Shown here in pieces: positions 33,192 to 44,490 of a DNA stretch of 64,000 nt. A program made the translations under genes and the position numbers. This stretch comes from Niebla homalea (lineage: Eukaryota > Ascomycota > Lecanoromycetes > Lecanorales > Ramalinaceae), in NCBI GenBank assembly GCA_019925105.1, contig JAHGAU010000036.1, positions 434,001 through 498,000 of the forward strand. The letters are read 5' to 3'. The notes below the pieces were generated by a model that had not been told where the DNA came from, ran no database searches, and saw only the letters and a list, made by a program, of their open reading frames with translations. How positions within the stretch are numbered: the stretch's first letter is position 1; the number at the start of each line of letters is the position of its first letter.

Positions 33192-34978
33192 ATGGCACCG
33201 CGCAAATCGACTCCTGTGCCTGAAGATAAACTCCTCCTTCCAAAAGACGCCAACCTTGCTTCCACCGATGACTGGCCTACGTTCACGATAAGTCAGGTCC
33301 AAGTTTTATCTCAACAGAACGGAGAGCAGGTCAGCCTACTGTCGGCGAACAAGAAGGACCCAGTCAAAGTCATTGGCTGTTTGGAAGAGGTCGAGGATGA
33401 CCAACTGCCATTAGGTCTGCACTTGATCATATTGTTCCCCCACCCCCTCTCCAAACATTCATGAAGCTATTCAGGTGATCTAACAGCTGTCCAGTGAAAA
33501 ATCAAAGGTACAGAAACCTGAAGATTGAGATATCGAATGTCACCTCCTACGCGTATGCCGAGTATGAAGAGGGAGAGGGCTACGGCTTCTGGGCTGCTGG
33601 CCAGGCAGGCTGGTTTGAGATTGAAAGCACAGCACCGGAGTACCAGACTATACACCATGACATGTGCATTGCTACGTCGCTGCTCTATTTCATCGCCGAT
33701 AAATACCGAAATTCACGCAAATTTCAATTTACAAGGTCGGAATTTGGCACTTACATGAGGCGCATATTCAGAGAAGTAAGCCTAGTTATCAAGGGTTGCT
33801 AGATGAGGTTAATGGTTATTTGCTTTTAGTACCTAGATACTGGGGTGGATCTCGCTAGGTTCACTAATACCGAGGACGTGAAAGAAGGCTTTCAGGAACA
33901 CCGTCATTTCTTGATTTCCTCGATGATCGAGAGGCAGGAAGGATTTGACTGGACTGGCTCTCCCTTTTGGAATTATTTCTTACTCAACTTTCCGGTAGGC
34001 CAGCGTCCCAGATCATCTGGTTCTTCACAAGCTAATCATCTTTGCAGGATGAATTCGTCAGGATCAGCACCAGGATTCTGGGCACTCCCGTATCTCTTGA
34101 ACCGAGCTTCTTAGACAACAAGAAGAGAAAATCTCCTACACCGACCCACGGTAAAGAGCCGAACAAGCGGCATAAGGGCAAATTGGGGAGACCTCGCAAA
34201 GATTCCCAGACTCCACCCCAAGCCCCGCAGCCGAGAACGCCAGCGGCTAAGGACACGGCCGTCTTGCTCGACTCTGCATCTTCCGAAGATGACTACGGAT
34301 ATGGGAATCCCAACGTGACGACCAGGAAGCGAAAGTCGATCCTCCAACCCAGCGGCAGCAAATACTCAAAGAAGTCAAGGAAAGGCACAGGCCGACGGAG
34401 AAGCTTGCCAGGCCTGGCTGATCCCGCAGAAAGCGATGATGAAGATGAAGAGGACGAAGAAAAGACACCCAGCACGGAGGAGTCACCAATCACCACCATC
34501 AAGAATGGGGACCATCTCAACTTCATCACCAACCCGCCCGATAAGCGCTCCTCCAGGCTTAGCAGTTCACCACCACCTCATTTCCTCCCTCGCAAATTTC
34601 TTGAGCTCAACTTGGTGGAATTTGATGTGCCCAGTATGGAGCCTCAAGGGCCTGGAGACCTGTGGACGTGTACTTTCGAAGGATGTGGGCATCGAGTCTT
34701 CAAGGGATCAACGGAAAAGGGGAAGGCTCAGATACGCGAGCACTTTGGCTCGCATAAGTCCCTAGCGCAGGAGAAGATCGATCTGGCTTTAAATGAGAGC
34801 AGACCTTATCTGCCGGTGAAGTAAGTGCAGGACCTCATGGCAAACCGTGTTTACCGTGCTAACGGGACGCAGTAATCTTGTCAGACGCTTACAGGCGTTT
34901 GCACCTGAGCTCGACGGCGAAGACCCATTGGAAAGTGCGGGTCGGAAGTTTAGTGCACCTATACGAAAGAAGTATTGA
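33192..34978 (+). CDS. RFTS-domain chromatin protein with AT-hook and zinc finger (Raf2-like candidate)
   Basis: Model join(33192..33414, 33495..33775, 33830..33994, 34048..34820, 34873..34978), 515 residues. Residues ~50-160 resemble the replication-foci targeting sequence of DNMT1 (GCLEEVEDDQLPL, YGFWAAGQAGWFEIESTAPEYQTIH). The middle is basic with an AT-hook core GRPRK (in KLGRPRKDSQ) and an acidic run (SDDEDEEDEEKTP). Near the C-terminus is a zinc-finger-like CTFEGC...HFGSH pattern. In fission yeast, Raf2 joins an RFTS domain with a zinc finger inside the CLRC H3K9-methylation complex; an orthologous role here is an inference from architecture. All five exons join in frame with GCTAA-type branch sites. 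Confidence 0.78.
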
Positions 34979-35220
34979 TTGAGCGTCAGCGGTTATTACT
35001 AAGTGTTTAGAGCGGGATGATACGTAAGAACGAGGCTTAATGGCAGCCAGAGAGTATTGTCCTCCCTTCGTCTCGATGTAAGATCTTTGGATAGCAGATA
35101 ACTCATGAAACGTAGAAAACGAAAATAATTCTTTCAAGTACATATTGATGGTCATTCTGGGTATCTCATGCGGATTACAATTCGGGCCCCTCTCTTGCTC
35201 GGGACAGGCTCGCAGGCTCA

Positions 35221-36681
35221 TTACACCTTTGCTCGTCGGCTCTTCCCAAGTCTCTTAGTGCCACCCTTGTTTCCCTTCATCTTCTTCGCCGAAAAGCCAG
35301 ACATGTCTCCCGTTGATACAGCGTCTCCGCTCTTCGAAAAGCGCTTCTTCCCGCCAAACCCGAACTTTTGATCCTTTTTCTGCCTCTTGTGCGGTGGGCC
35401 TCCTGAATCCCTTCCCCCTCTACCTCTCGAGGATCTTGATTGCCTGTCTTCCTTTGCAGCATCCTCGAGAGCCACGTCGAACATGTCTTCCTCATTTGTA
35501 TTTCCGATATCCTTGTTTTTCCGTTCTGGTATCTACAGTCAGCCATCATCCTCCTTCCTTTCCCCATCTTACCCAAAGGAGCCCAGAGGGACCGAATAGA
35601 TAAGATGGCGACAGTAGACGACTCACTCCTCTTCAACAGATCAATCTTCTCCAACGTTCTCCGCTTCTCCTTCGCCCTTTCTTGTTCCTTGGCAACCTGC
35701 ACCTGCTTGCCGAACCGCTTCAGATCCCTCTGCCGCCTGGCCTCTTGCGCCGCCTTCTTGGCCGCCGCATCATCCACCATCTTCTGCTTCACTTTGCCCA
35801 TGTGCTCATCGCTCTTCACCATCTCCGCGAAATAATCCGCCGGCCGGGAGAAGGGCACGCCTTCCCGTTGGAGCAGCTCCCGCCCCTGGTTCGCGGCGTT
35901 GAGACATTGTCTGTAGAATGCCAATTCGCGGTTCAAGTCGTCGTTGATGTCGGGGACATGGACCGGAGCGGCGGTGAGGAGGGTTTGGTGGGCAGAGAAT
36001 GGGAGGTTGGGGGAAAGGGAGATGGAGTGTTGGGCGGCTAGGAGGGCGGTGGTGTTATTGATGGTGAGGCGTTGATGGGGGAGGAGGTCGGCTTTGTCGG
36101 AGGAGGCGATGGAAGAGAGGTCCGAGAGGGGGATGTCGTCTTCTTCTTCTTCTTCTTCTTCTTCTTCTTCTTCTTCTTCTTCTCCGTTTTGGTCTTGGTC
36201 TTGGTCTTCGGAGGGAGAAGCACCTTCCTGTTTGGTGGGCTCGCTTGCTGCGTTACCATTGCTCATTTTTGAGCTCGCCAGTATGATTGAGCCGTTTCGA
36301 AGGCTTCTATTCGTGGGGGAGGCATTGTTCGCCTCCGTCTTATTTCCCTGCATGCTGCCGTCACTGTGGCTCTTGCCGTCCAACGGTATGGATATCTCAT
36401 TCTAGATCAGGACTTGTTAAAATGTGTTCAATGGAAAGGATTTGACGCGCTGTGCCCACATCTTCGCTTTGCTCAGTCCCCCGGCCACCAAAATCCTCTC
36501 CAGACTCCTTCGCGACGCCATTGGCCTCCAAGCCAAGATTTTCCTTCTCCTCGACTTTGTCCTGGGCTTTTACTTGTTTCCTTTTCGCCGCCTGCTTCTC
36601 TTGCTTTCGCTGCTTCTCGAGGTTGATGTTGCGACCTTTATGCGCATCAAGAGCGGTCAGAAGCTTACCTTTTTTAGCCAT
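35221..36681 (-). CDS. EBP2: Ebp2, 60S ribosome biogenesis factor
   Basis: Nucleolar protein needed for 27S pre-rRNA processing. Model complement(join(35221..35525, 35627..36401, 36460..36681)), 433 residues. Exon 1 starts MAKKGKLLTALDAHKGRNIN. Exon 2 carries a run of 15 Glu, then PLSDLSSIASSDKADLLPHQ, LAFYRQCLNAANQGRELL, GVPFSRPADYFAEMVKSDEHM and KVKQKMVDDAAAKKAAQEAR. The exon 2-3 join reads LLKRKRKNKD and leads to EEDMFDVALEDA and the basic tail GGKKRFSK...RRAKV. The first intron (36402-36459) is less certain because the flanking region is low complexity. Convergent with the RFTS gene and divergent from HSBP1. Confidence 0.9.
36138..36183. repeat. (TTC)n microsatellite inside EBP2
   Basis: About 15 uninterrupted TTC units on the + strand, read as poly-Glu in Ebp2. 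Likely length-polymorphic; it stays in frame because the unit is three bases. Confidence 0.95.
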
Positions 36682-36892
36682 GGCGTTTACATGAAGCGAA
36701 GCCAACACTGATGCGCAGGTCTGTGAAGGTGAAAATCATGGTGGTGTTGAAGAACTCTTTTGCGCCGGACGGGACGCGTTATCGATAAGCTTGGTCCTCT
36801 TCGGAGATAGTTCCATCATCGATTTTCCTTCTTGGAAAGATAGCACTCCACTTTCGGACTTCAGGGTAAAGACCAGTGGTGCGAAGGGGAGT

Positions 36893-37240
36893 ATGTCGGC
36901 GCAAGAGTCAAGTCTAGACCCAGCCCAGGTACGGTTGGCTGTCTACTCTCCATGAGGATTGCCAGCTTGACGGTTGATCGTTGACTTGAATTGCTGTTGT
37001 AGGGACCAGACACGGGCGCAAATGATCTAGTGAAAGCGGTGGATCAACTCCTGAACGAGATGGGACCCAAGTTTTCTAAAGTCTCGTCAGAGATCTTTGA
37101 GCGAAGTGCGCCGCCTGGCTTGACGTGGTGGATGGCAGTCAGAGACTGACAGCGCCTTAGTGGATGAAATGTCACGCCGCTTGGATGAGATGGAATCTGC
37201 CATACAGGCTGGAAATGAAACGAAGAACAATGGGACTTGA
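36893..37240 (+). CDS. Heat-shock factor binding protein 1 (HSBP1) family, 72 residues
   Basis: Small trimeric coiled-coil protein; animal HSBP1 dampens heat-shock factor and also joins WASH-linked complexes. Model join(36893..36928, 37003..37105, 37161..37240). Exon 1 gives MSAQESSLDPAQ, exon 2 GPDTGANDLVKAVDQLLNEM and KFSKVSSEIFER, exon 3 MDEMSRRLDEMESAIQAG. The heptads VDQLLNEM...FSKVSSEIFERMDEM match the HSBP1 family along their whole length. Each exon is under 35 codons, so the gene is not visible as a long frame. Intron signals are GTACGG/TTGTAG and GTGCGC/CCTTAG, both with good acceptors. Divergent from EBP2 (211 bp) and convergent with the PDI gene. Confidence 0.87.
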
Positions 37241-37440
37241 CTTGTCTTCCAACCAAACATGATTGGACGGCAACATCTTGGGAGCATGGCGTTGCGTCTA
37301 CTCCACCGCATGCACGCTGGCAACAATGGACAGCTTCCCGGACCGATGCATTCCTGCATCAACCAACCGCTTCTCGACTGGCCGTTCTGTGCATGTAGAT
37401 ATCATACTCGTACACAATTTCTCCAATTTCGTCGACAGCT

Positions 37441-38581
37441 CTATAGTTCCTCCTTGATCGGCTCCTCACCCTTGAACTTCCTCAGAATGTTCGACCTGGA
37501 CGTCAAATCATCGAGCTTCTCCGGCGCGAGTCCACCTTTCTTCAGAAGACCCTCTAATCGAGTGAGCTCCTTGTCAACAAATCCCTTGTTACCGCTGAGC
37601 TTGTTCGCGACTTTGACGTAGTACTCTGCGTACTTGTCCTTGAGACCCAGGGCAGCCTGCTTGACTTTCTCCGATACGGATGACAGGTCGTCACCAGTGA
37701 CGGTTCCAACAAGCGAATCCAGCGCATCGATGGTGCCAGCTTTAGCATCAAGACCGCCTCCGACCATACGGTGGGTACCGGCCTTCTGATTCAGGAAATC
37801 CACCAGGTCCTTTTCGCTGCGACCACCTTCGTAGGCTTCAGGAGTGGACGACCCTCTGGGAAAGTACTTGATGGTTGGGTAGGAGCTGACGCCCTGGTCC
37901 TTGGCTGTGGCCTTGGACTGCTCAGCTTCAGCGTCTACTTTTGCGATCAAGACCGAAGATTCCGAGGCAAAGTCCTGGGCAACAGTCTCCCAGATAGGAG
38001 CAAGGCTCTTGCAATCTATGAGACGTATCAATAGTTGCCATCCTGGGTTGCGAGAAACACTTACGTCCACACCACGGGGCAGTGAAGGCGACCAGAACGT
38101 CCTTTGTGCCGCCGACCTCAGCCTTGAACGTCTTGTCTGTCAACATCTCCACTTTGCTTGGAGGGACAGCCTTCTTCTTGATCTTGATCCCCGTCTTTGA
38201 TACAATGAATTCTTGAAGGCTCTCAAGATCCCTGCCCCCATTGTAGTCTTCTGGCGTATCGCTTTTACCGTCGAACCATTTCAAGGTGGGGAAACCCTGC
38301 ACTCCAAACCTTTTGCCCAAGTCTTTCTCGGCATCAGCATCGACTTTGGCGATTGAGACCTTGTCGTTGGCGGAATCGAGCGAAGTGGCCAATTCTTCGT
38401 AAACTGGCGCGAGCTTCTTGCAGTGACCGCACCAAGGGGCGAAGAACTCGACCAGAGCCGGTTTACCGGATTTTAAGACAACGTCATCGAAATTGCTGGG
38501 AATGAGGTCGAGCACTGAAGAAGCAGCGCTAGTTGCGATGATTGCAAGAGCGGAGATGAGTAGATGATCGAGGCGTGCCAT
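37441..38581 (-). CDS. Protein disulfide isomerase, ERp38/TigA type
   Basis: ER-lumen oxidoreductase forming and shuffling disulfides in secretory proteins. Model complement(join(37441..38015, 38065..38581)), 363 residues. Signal peptide 1-20 (MARLDHLLISALAIIATSAA), first thioredoxin domain with APWCGHCKKLAP (Cys51, Cys54), second with APWCGHCKSLAP (Cys171, Cys174). The 49-nt intron splits the His codon of the second CGHC. A C-terminal all-helical ERp29-like domain follows (KLSGNKGFVDKELTRLEGLL). The end is KEEL, a variant of the HDEL/KDEL retention signal. Two catalytic domains plus helical tail is the ERp38/TigA architecture. Confidence 0.94.
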
Positions 38582-39446
38582 GATTGAGAAAATTCGGAAT
38601 CTAGGTGGTTGTGTGAAGCATCAGAAACAAAGCGATGTGCGTCTGCTGGATTCGAGGAAATGGTGGTGCAGGCTGTTTATAAATACAATTGCAGATAGTT
38701 TATGGGTTGAAGACAAGTAGCAACTTGCTCGGAGTTTGGGGCTAGAGTAAGCTGAGTATAGATCTATTAGCATATCAAAATCGATGTCGTTTCCTTGGCA
38801 TTTTGACTCCACCCCAACCTCACTGCGCATAGCACTTAGCAGTCCTCTCAAATATTAAGATTTTTGATTTCTGGTTGTTACTAAATTTTTTGTGTACAAA
38901 ACATGGAAAATACCTTATACTAGTCTATTTTGCGTCCTCAGATATCCTGCAAAAGCTGACTTAATCGAAATTATCCCAAGTACTACACAGGAATCTGGGA
39001 TGGTAGTAAAGTCGAAATGCCAAGGAAACGACATCGATTGATGCGCACCCCAAGAGCCCCAAGGATCCACCCTTCCTTTGCCTCGGTGCCGGGAAAAGCC
39101 ACTTCTCAAGACGGGTACCAATACACGTAGGATTATAGAATACCTTTGGACGTTGTTCGTAGGATACATACGTTTAATATCTTAAGGGCAAATCTCCCTC
39201 TTTTGGAAATGCTGTAGGATTCCGTGGATGGACGGTGCCACGGTCGTTAGATGATTCCCAATTCAAGGCCCATCTTTGCCTTCACGTTGCCCTTTCCAGT
39301 ATGTTTCCCTGCCTCCACGACTCCTATTCCTGCAGGATACTTTGAAGTGGTCCAACTTTATCTGCAATCGTTGGGGATAGCCTGCAGGCGACGATATTCA
39401 CAGTCGACATTCCAAGTCGCCTGCTTCTGCCCCCTGATGCGGCTGC
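38582..39446. other. Intergenic, PDI promoter and 3' flank of MKT1
   Basis: 865 bp. No gene or repeat recognised; an unfolded-protein-response element could not be identified with confidence. Confidence 0.5.
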
Positions 39447-42084
39447 TCATCTTCTCAGGGACAGCCACTTGTCCGTATCCTCCCAAAGCTTTATGTCTTT
39501 GACAAGGCTGCCCGCTTCTTTCACACCCTTGTAGACCTGTGATAGCGCATTAATCAAGAGGGTGACGTTCCCAGAGCTAACGGGCACTCACTGCATCCCA
39601 TAAGTGGAAGGCGTCCTTCAAGCTCGGTTCAACTTCACTATGTTGTATCCAACCCTCTGCCTCCGCTCGTGTAAGTTGATGGCATTCCTCGCTTGTGGGG
39701 TCTCCGTGTATTTCTGGATTGTGCAGATTGTCCAGGTAATGCAGGACTGCAATCCCGAGACTGCAAGAGGCTATGTCGCTGAATGGGAGCCTATAGAGCG
39801 TCATCAGCTGTAAGCAGTAGATCGGCCAGCTCACCCACCCTAAAGAAATCTCCATCCAGTCATCCCGGTCCCGTTCAATGCTGCCATCAAGGAACATGGA
39901 AACAAGATTCATCTCGAGCAAATCTCGGACACCCTTCTGCAAACTCGAAATGAACGAATGATAGGCGAGTAATGACCGGCTAAGAGGGCCGCTATATCCT
40001 TTGGGTTTGTGACGAAGTCGACCGAAGCTTGCGACTCGGGATACCAACATGCAAGAGCCTTGATCAGTCTCTGCCACGATTGTTAAAACCCAGCCAGTGC
40101 ATCAAGCACAATCCAGCGGAACTTACGACTTCCTCTCATTGGGCTGCCTGGGTAGCCGGGAAACATAGTGTGAGCATTGAGCAGCCCCAACCTTAGCATT
40201 TCTATGGCAAGGAAGACTGCTTCCGACAGTCCGCTGTTGTCTCCGACAGCCGCGAGCGAGGTCTCCAAAATCTTGCCCCATGTCGTAAGTTTATGTGATT
40301 CGTCAATGAAGCCTCGGAGCTGCAGCATACGCCACATGGTATTCACCAGGATCTCATCACGGTGACTTAGTGGCTACAGAATGTTAGCCCTTCCTTACAA
40401 ATGGCAAGCAGTGGTCATACCTTGTCATGCTTCGATTTCGCCTCGCTGGTTTTTTCTGCGTATTTCACATCGTAGAGACTCTGGACGGCGAACAACAAGT
40501 CGCCTGGTTTCGACTTACTCGTGCGAGCCTATAATGAGTGGCTCAGCATCTTCCCTCTGGCCCAGGGAAACATGCCTTACCTCATCTATAAGCGCCTTTC
40601 TGACATGCCATTTGGAAACGAGAGATTTGGGAGAAGGATTTAGATCGATTGGCTTGAATTTGTCTTCAACGCCTCTATCAAACCAGAACATGGTTTTGAA
40701 CTCAGTCCGCTGGTAATACCGATGAAGATGTTCAGTTGGCAAGCACACTACCTGCTGTCTCAAAGAATCCATGTAAGACCTTGAAAATTGCCGGCAGACG
40801 TCAGAATTGGCGCCAGCAAGGGGTGTTGGCACTGGGATTTCTCCCCAAGTCAGCCAATTCAAGACGCGCGTCCCGATGAGGCCGCTTGCTAAGTACGCGA
40901 ACAGCTCCTCGGGCAAGCGTAAGCCAATGCAAAGATGGAGATCAGAGGGAGATGTCTCCTTGTCAATACTTTCAACGTCTCCATCGACCGTGAGGACGAT
41001 ATGGTGTTTGATGATTGCTGTTACCTGCTTGTACTTGTCCAACCAGGCTTCTCTGAGCGACGGGTCAGGATACTGAGAGCACAGCCGTGAGACATTGCCC
41101 CGATTTTGTACCAGCATGCTGACTGCCTCACGTATCACGGTGGCAGGCTTGGACATCAAAAGGGGCGGAAACGTTTCCAACAAACGGTCCGAGCCTGACA
41201 ATATCAAGGAATCCAGGAAGACTTGGGTATGAACATTCCCAAGCGCTTTCAGACATGAAGAGCTATCTATCCAGGAGAATTGGAGCTTGTCCGCAGGTGC
41301 CGAGACGTCAGTCATGGAGAACTTCTCTTCGTTCTCACTATGAGTCAGGCCGGCGAATTGGGTAATGACTTTTTCGGCGCCGAAACAGAAAAGCTCGGAA
41401 GGTCCATACACAGCGTCGACAAATTGACTCGGATGATGCTCGTAATATGCAAGCTGGACAGATATCAGGATGGGCCGTCTCTAAACAGGTGGTGCTCTTA
41501 CCTGAGCCAAAGCGCTGTAAGGTGCAACAGTGAAAGGGATTCCCATCTGGTAAAGGACTCTCTTCAAAGTTCCCATATGTTCGTCGAGTTGTAGACTGAC
41601 TAGGCCTTGTGAGATGAAGCATTTTAGAGGTGGTCTTGGGGATAGGGAAGGAGCAAGCCTACCAAGTGCTCTGAATCCTCTACGAGCGTCCTCGGATCGC
41701 CGGCTCTCATACTGGGCGAAAGCAGCACCATTGTCGACATTGACCGCTTCAGCTTTTGCAAAAGGATCCTCGACTTTCAGGAATTGTAAGCCGTTGAAGA
41801 CGAAATGCAAGGAAATCTCGGCATCAAGCAAGTTCCGCAGCGCGTTGCGGACACCTTCCAGCGCAATAGGAGAACCGCCTAGAGCGGTCAATAGCGGCTC
41901 GGCAATGAACTGTCTTGCGAAGAAAGCAGCATCGATGCCAACGGTAGCGCCCTTCAGGCATTGCAATGTCCCGACTTTCGCAAACCCTTCAGCCTCGACC
42001 CACTCGTCAAAGAATCTGACTGTTAGACCGACCTTAGCAGGCTTGTGACAAATAGTGCAAGCTCCCTGACCACTTACCACCCAT
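39447..42084 (-). CDS. MKT1: Mkt1-like post-transcriptional regulator (inactive XPG/FEN1-type nuclease fold)
   Basis: In yeast Mkt1 works with Pbp1 on mRNA fate and mitochondrial function. Model complement(join(39447..39536, 39592..39790, 39839..40070, 40127..40373, 40421..40528, 40581..41453, 41502..41599, 41663..42019, 42078..42084)), nine exons, 736 residues. The first exon is only 7 nt and splicing gives MGVRFFDEWVEAEGF. Then LKGATVGIDAAFFARQF and EPLLTALGGSPIAL (XPG-N-like), QLDEHMGTLKRVLYQMGIPF with AYYEHHPSQFVDAVYGPSEL (XPG-I-like), and the Mkt1-specific C-terminal domains with KPATVIREAVSMLVQNRG and DDWMEISLGLPFSDI. Intron 39791-39838 is 48 nt with no stop codon; removing it restores ISLG-LPFSD. 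Ends LWEDTDKWLSLRR. Confidence 0.88.
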
Positions 42085-42667
42085 CTGTACAGCCTCTCCT
42101 CACCACATTGAGATATGATGTCTTAATTCTACATGTCCCATCCTCACGGGTGATGTCTCGCGATCAGAGTTAGACGCTGCGTCCCATCGATTTGACGGGT
42201 TAGGTTGGTGACCGCCGAGCAAGCTAAGCAGAGCGCGTTTGTTGAAAACAACACGTGAAGTTTAAAGCTGCTGGTGGCTGCCCGGCTTCCGGAATTTGCC
42301 CTCTAGCGGCTACAGCGGAGAAGGAACGGACCTGGTTAGGAAAGGCGGCCCTAAAAGTCCTAGACAAGTAGACAACGCTAATATCTGCAGCTATCGTTAT
42401 CTATCCTGGGCTGTACGGATCCGTAATCTTGTGGTATCAAATAAATCACAAAAAGAAGGTTGTGGGGACGTCCATAGGGAATACGCCTTAAGGAGCTAAA
42501 AAGAATACTGTAAATCGATTTTAGCGTTGTCCAAGACTTTTAGCGCCGCCCTCCGTATTGTAATTCCTATTCTATTCCTATCATGTCTACCGCCTGACAT
42601 CGATGGTGGCGTATACGAAAGTTGCAGTCAATTGATAGAGCCGCTCTGGGCTGAAGACAAAACCGGG
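42085..42667. promoter_or_regulatory. Divergent promoter region, MKT1 / 2OG oxygenase
   Basis: 583 bp between divergent starts. Nothing specific recognised. Confidence 0.5.
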
Positions 42668-44016
42668 ATGTCCTCACCCCAGAAAGAAGCCCCCAGGTCT
42701 CTAATCCCCGTCATTGACATATCTCGAATAGATGAACCAACAGGCGACTTGGCCGTTGCAGCGGCCGCCCAGTATGGCTTTCTGTTCGTCAAAGGCGACA
42801 ATCTGGGTTTCAGCAAGGAGACGATAGATCATGCGTTTTCACTTGTAAGGCTCATCCCAGCCCGATCTGCCCATCTAACTCACCTTTTGCAGTCACAACG
42901 CTTTTTTGCATCTCCCGTGCAGGAGAAGGAAAAGTGCGCCATTCAGTCAAATGTGATAAAGCTCATAGGTGTCTTGCCAAGGTCTCGAAATGTTGATATT
43001 TGATTCACAGTACATTGGCTGGTTGTCGATGCATTCTGAGACGCTTGATCCGGAACGTCAAAAGGTCTTCCAAACCCTGACGGGTATGCCCGAGACCTAC
43101 GCCGCTGACAACATTACAGCGTGGAGATTTCAAGGAGTTTGCTATGATCCAGTCACCTAATCTGCGACAAAGCTAAGTTTGTTCTGCACAGAGCGATCAA
43201 TTTTGGCGAATTTGTGGACGGCAAAGCACCGCAAAGGCTGCCTCCAGCGCTTCAGTCAGATGAGTCCCAAATCAGCAGGTTCCAATTGCAATGCCATGAG
43301 TTGTGTGTGAAGCTTCTGCGTCTTTTTGCGCTCGGCTTGAAGGTCGAATTGCCTATTCATGTCATGACTCTGCCAGAACTAAGGTGGAGACAGATTACAT
43401 CGAGTGAGGGATCAAGAGACTGGTTCGCAGCGAAGCATGACAAAGCAGGGGGGCCATCAGGCACTGTCCTTCGGTGGCTGCATGTCAGTCATATTTACGC
43501 AAATTGAATACAGACGCTGACTTGGAGCAGTATCCTAAAGTCCACCGAGAGACTCTCAATCATGAAGGAGACATACGCGCGGGAGCCCATAGTGACTATG
43601 GTTCCTTGACTCTCCTATTCCAGAGACCAGGTCAACCTGGTTTGGAGATACTGACACCGCAATCGACATGGTCTTCTGTGCCCGTCTGGCCGCCTGGTAC
43701 TGGGGACTTGCCGTTTCCTCCCATACTGGTAAATATTGGCGACCTGATGCAATTCTGGACAGAGGGCATGTTGAAGAGTACCGTGCATCGAGTTGTCTTC
43801 CCCCAAACTGAGAATCAGGACCGATATAGCATGGCATACTTTTGCCATCCCTTGGATCACATAGGGATTGAGCCTGTGCCAAGTCCACTCATCCGCGCAA
43901 ATTCCAACCCCGGAAAGAAAATGACGGGGGCCATGACTGCCGAGGGCTATCTGAAAAAGAGACTGCAGGAGACCTACATCCGGGGTGAATCACAACTCGC
44001 AATCACAAGTAATTGA
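42668..44016 (+). CDS. 2-oxoglutarate/Fe(II)-dependent dioxygenase, isopenicillin-N-synthase-like
   Basis: Soluble non-heme iron oxygenase of unknown substrate. Model join(42668..42844, 42893..42952, 43011..43064, 43120..43136, 43192..43483, 43531..44016), 361 residues. The N-terminus SLIPVIDISRIDEP is the usual DIOX_N start. Splicing gives GWLSMHSETLDPERQK-RGDFKEAINFGEFVDGKAP, a hallmark of this fungal subfamily. Metal ligands are His220, Asp222 (HSDYGSLTLLF) and His286 (STVHRVV); Arg298 in DRYSMAYF should bind 2-oxoglutarate. Exon 4 is only 17 nt. The intron 3 donor is GTCTTC, a poor match, chosen because no other donor keeps the frame. No biosynthetic cluster genes surround it. Confidence 0.87.
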
Positions 44017-44490
44017 AGCCGACGAGAAAATCTCTGATGGCCTTGAGAATGAATCAGGCATGCGGAGAGGAAGGAGGAGGATGACGCATGATGGATATAT
44101 TGCCTATCACAAGGCTTGAGTAATTAAATACACATTGAATGATAGACAAGCTTTTCAGCAGTCTCAATCTGCAAAGTGCAAGCGCTGGATATGAGTCACA
44201 GTGAAATCATTTAAGAAAGGCTATTGAGGGTATGTATTGTTGATCCAAGAGGGGGTAGGGCCGTGTAACGATCGTAGTACGTTGCTATGCGTGGCGTGAT
44301 TGAAGGCTAAGCAAGTCATCCATGGAATGTATTAGGCCAAGCTGAGGAAGTCGCTATGATTTTCCTTTTCCACCGATAAAAAGATAGGGAAAACTCCAGT
44401 TGCACCCGTAAGTACGTGATAGAGCATGATGCAAAACTCCAATCAATGACGAGATATCAGGAAACACCCTGTAGGAAGCGCGATGCTCAT
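44017..44490. other. Convergent intergenic, dioxygenase / samB
   Basis: 474 bp between two 3' ends; nothing recognised. Confidence 0.55.
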
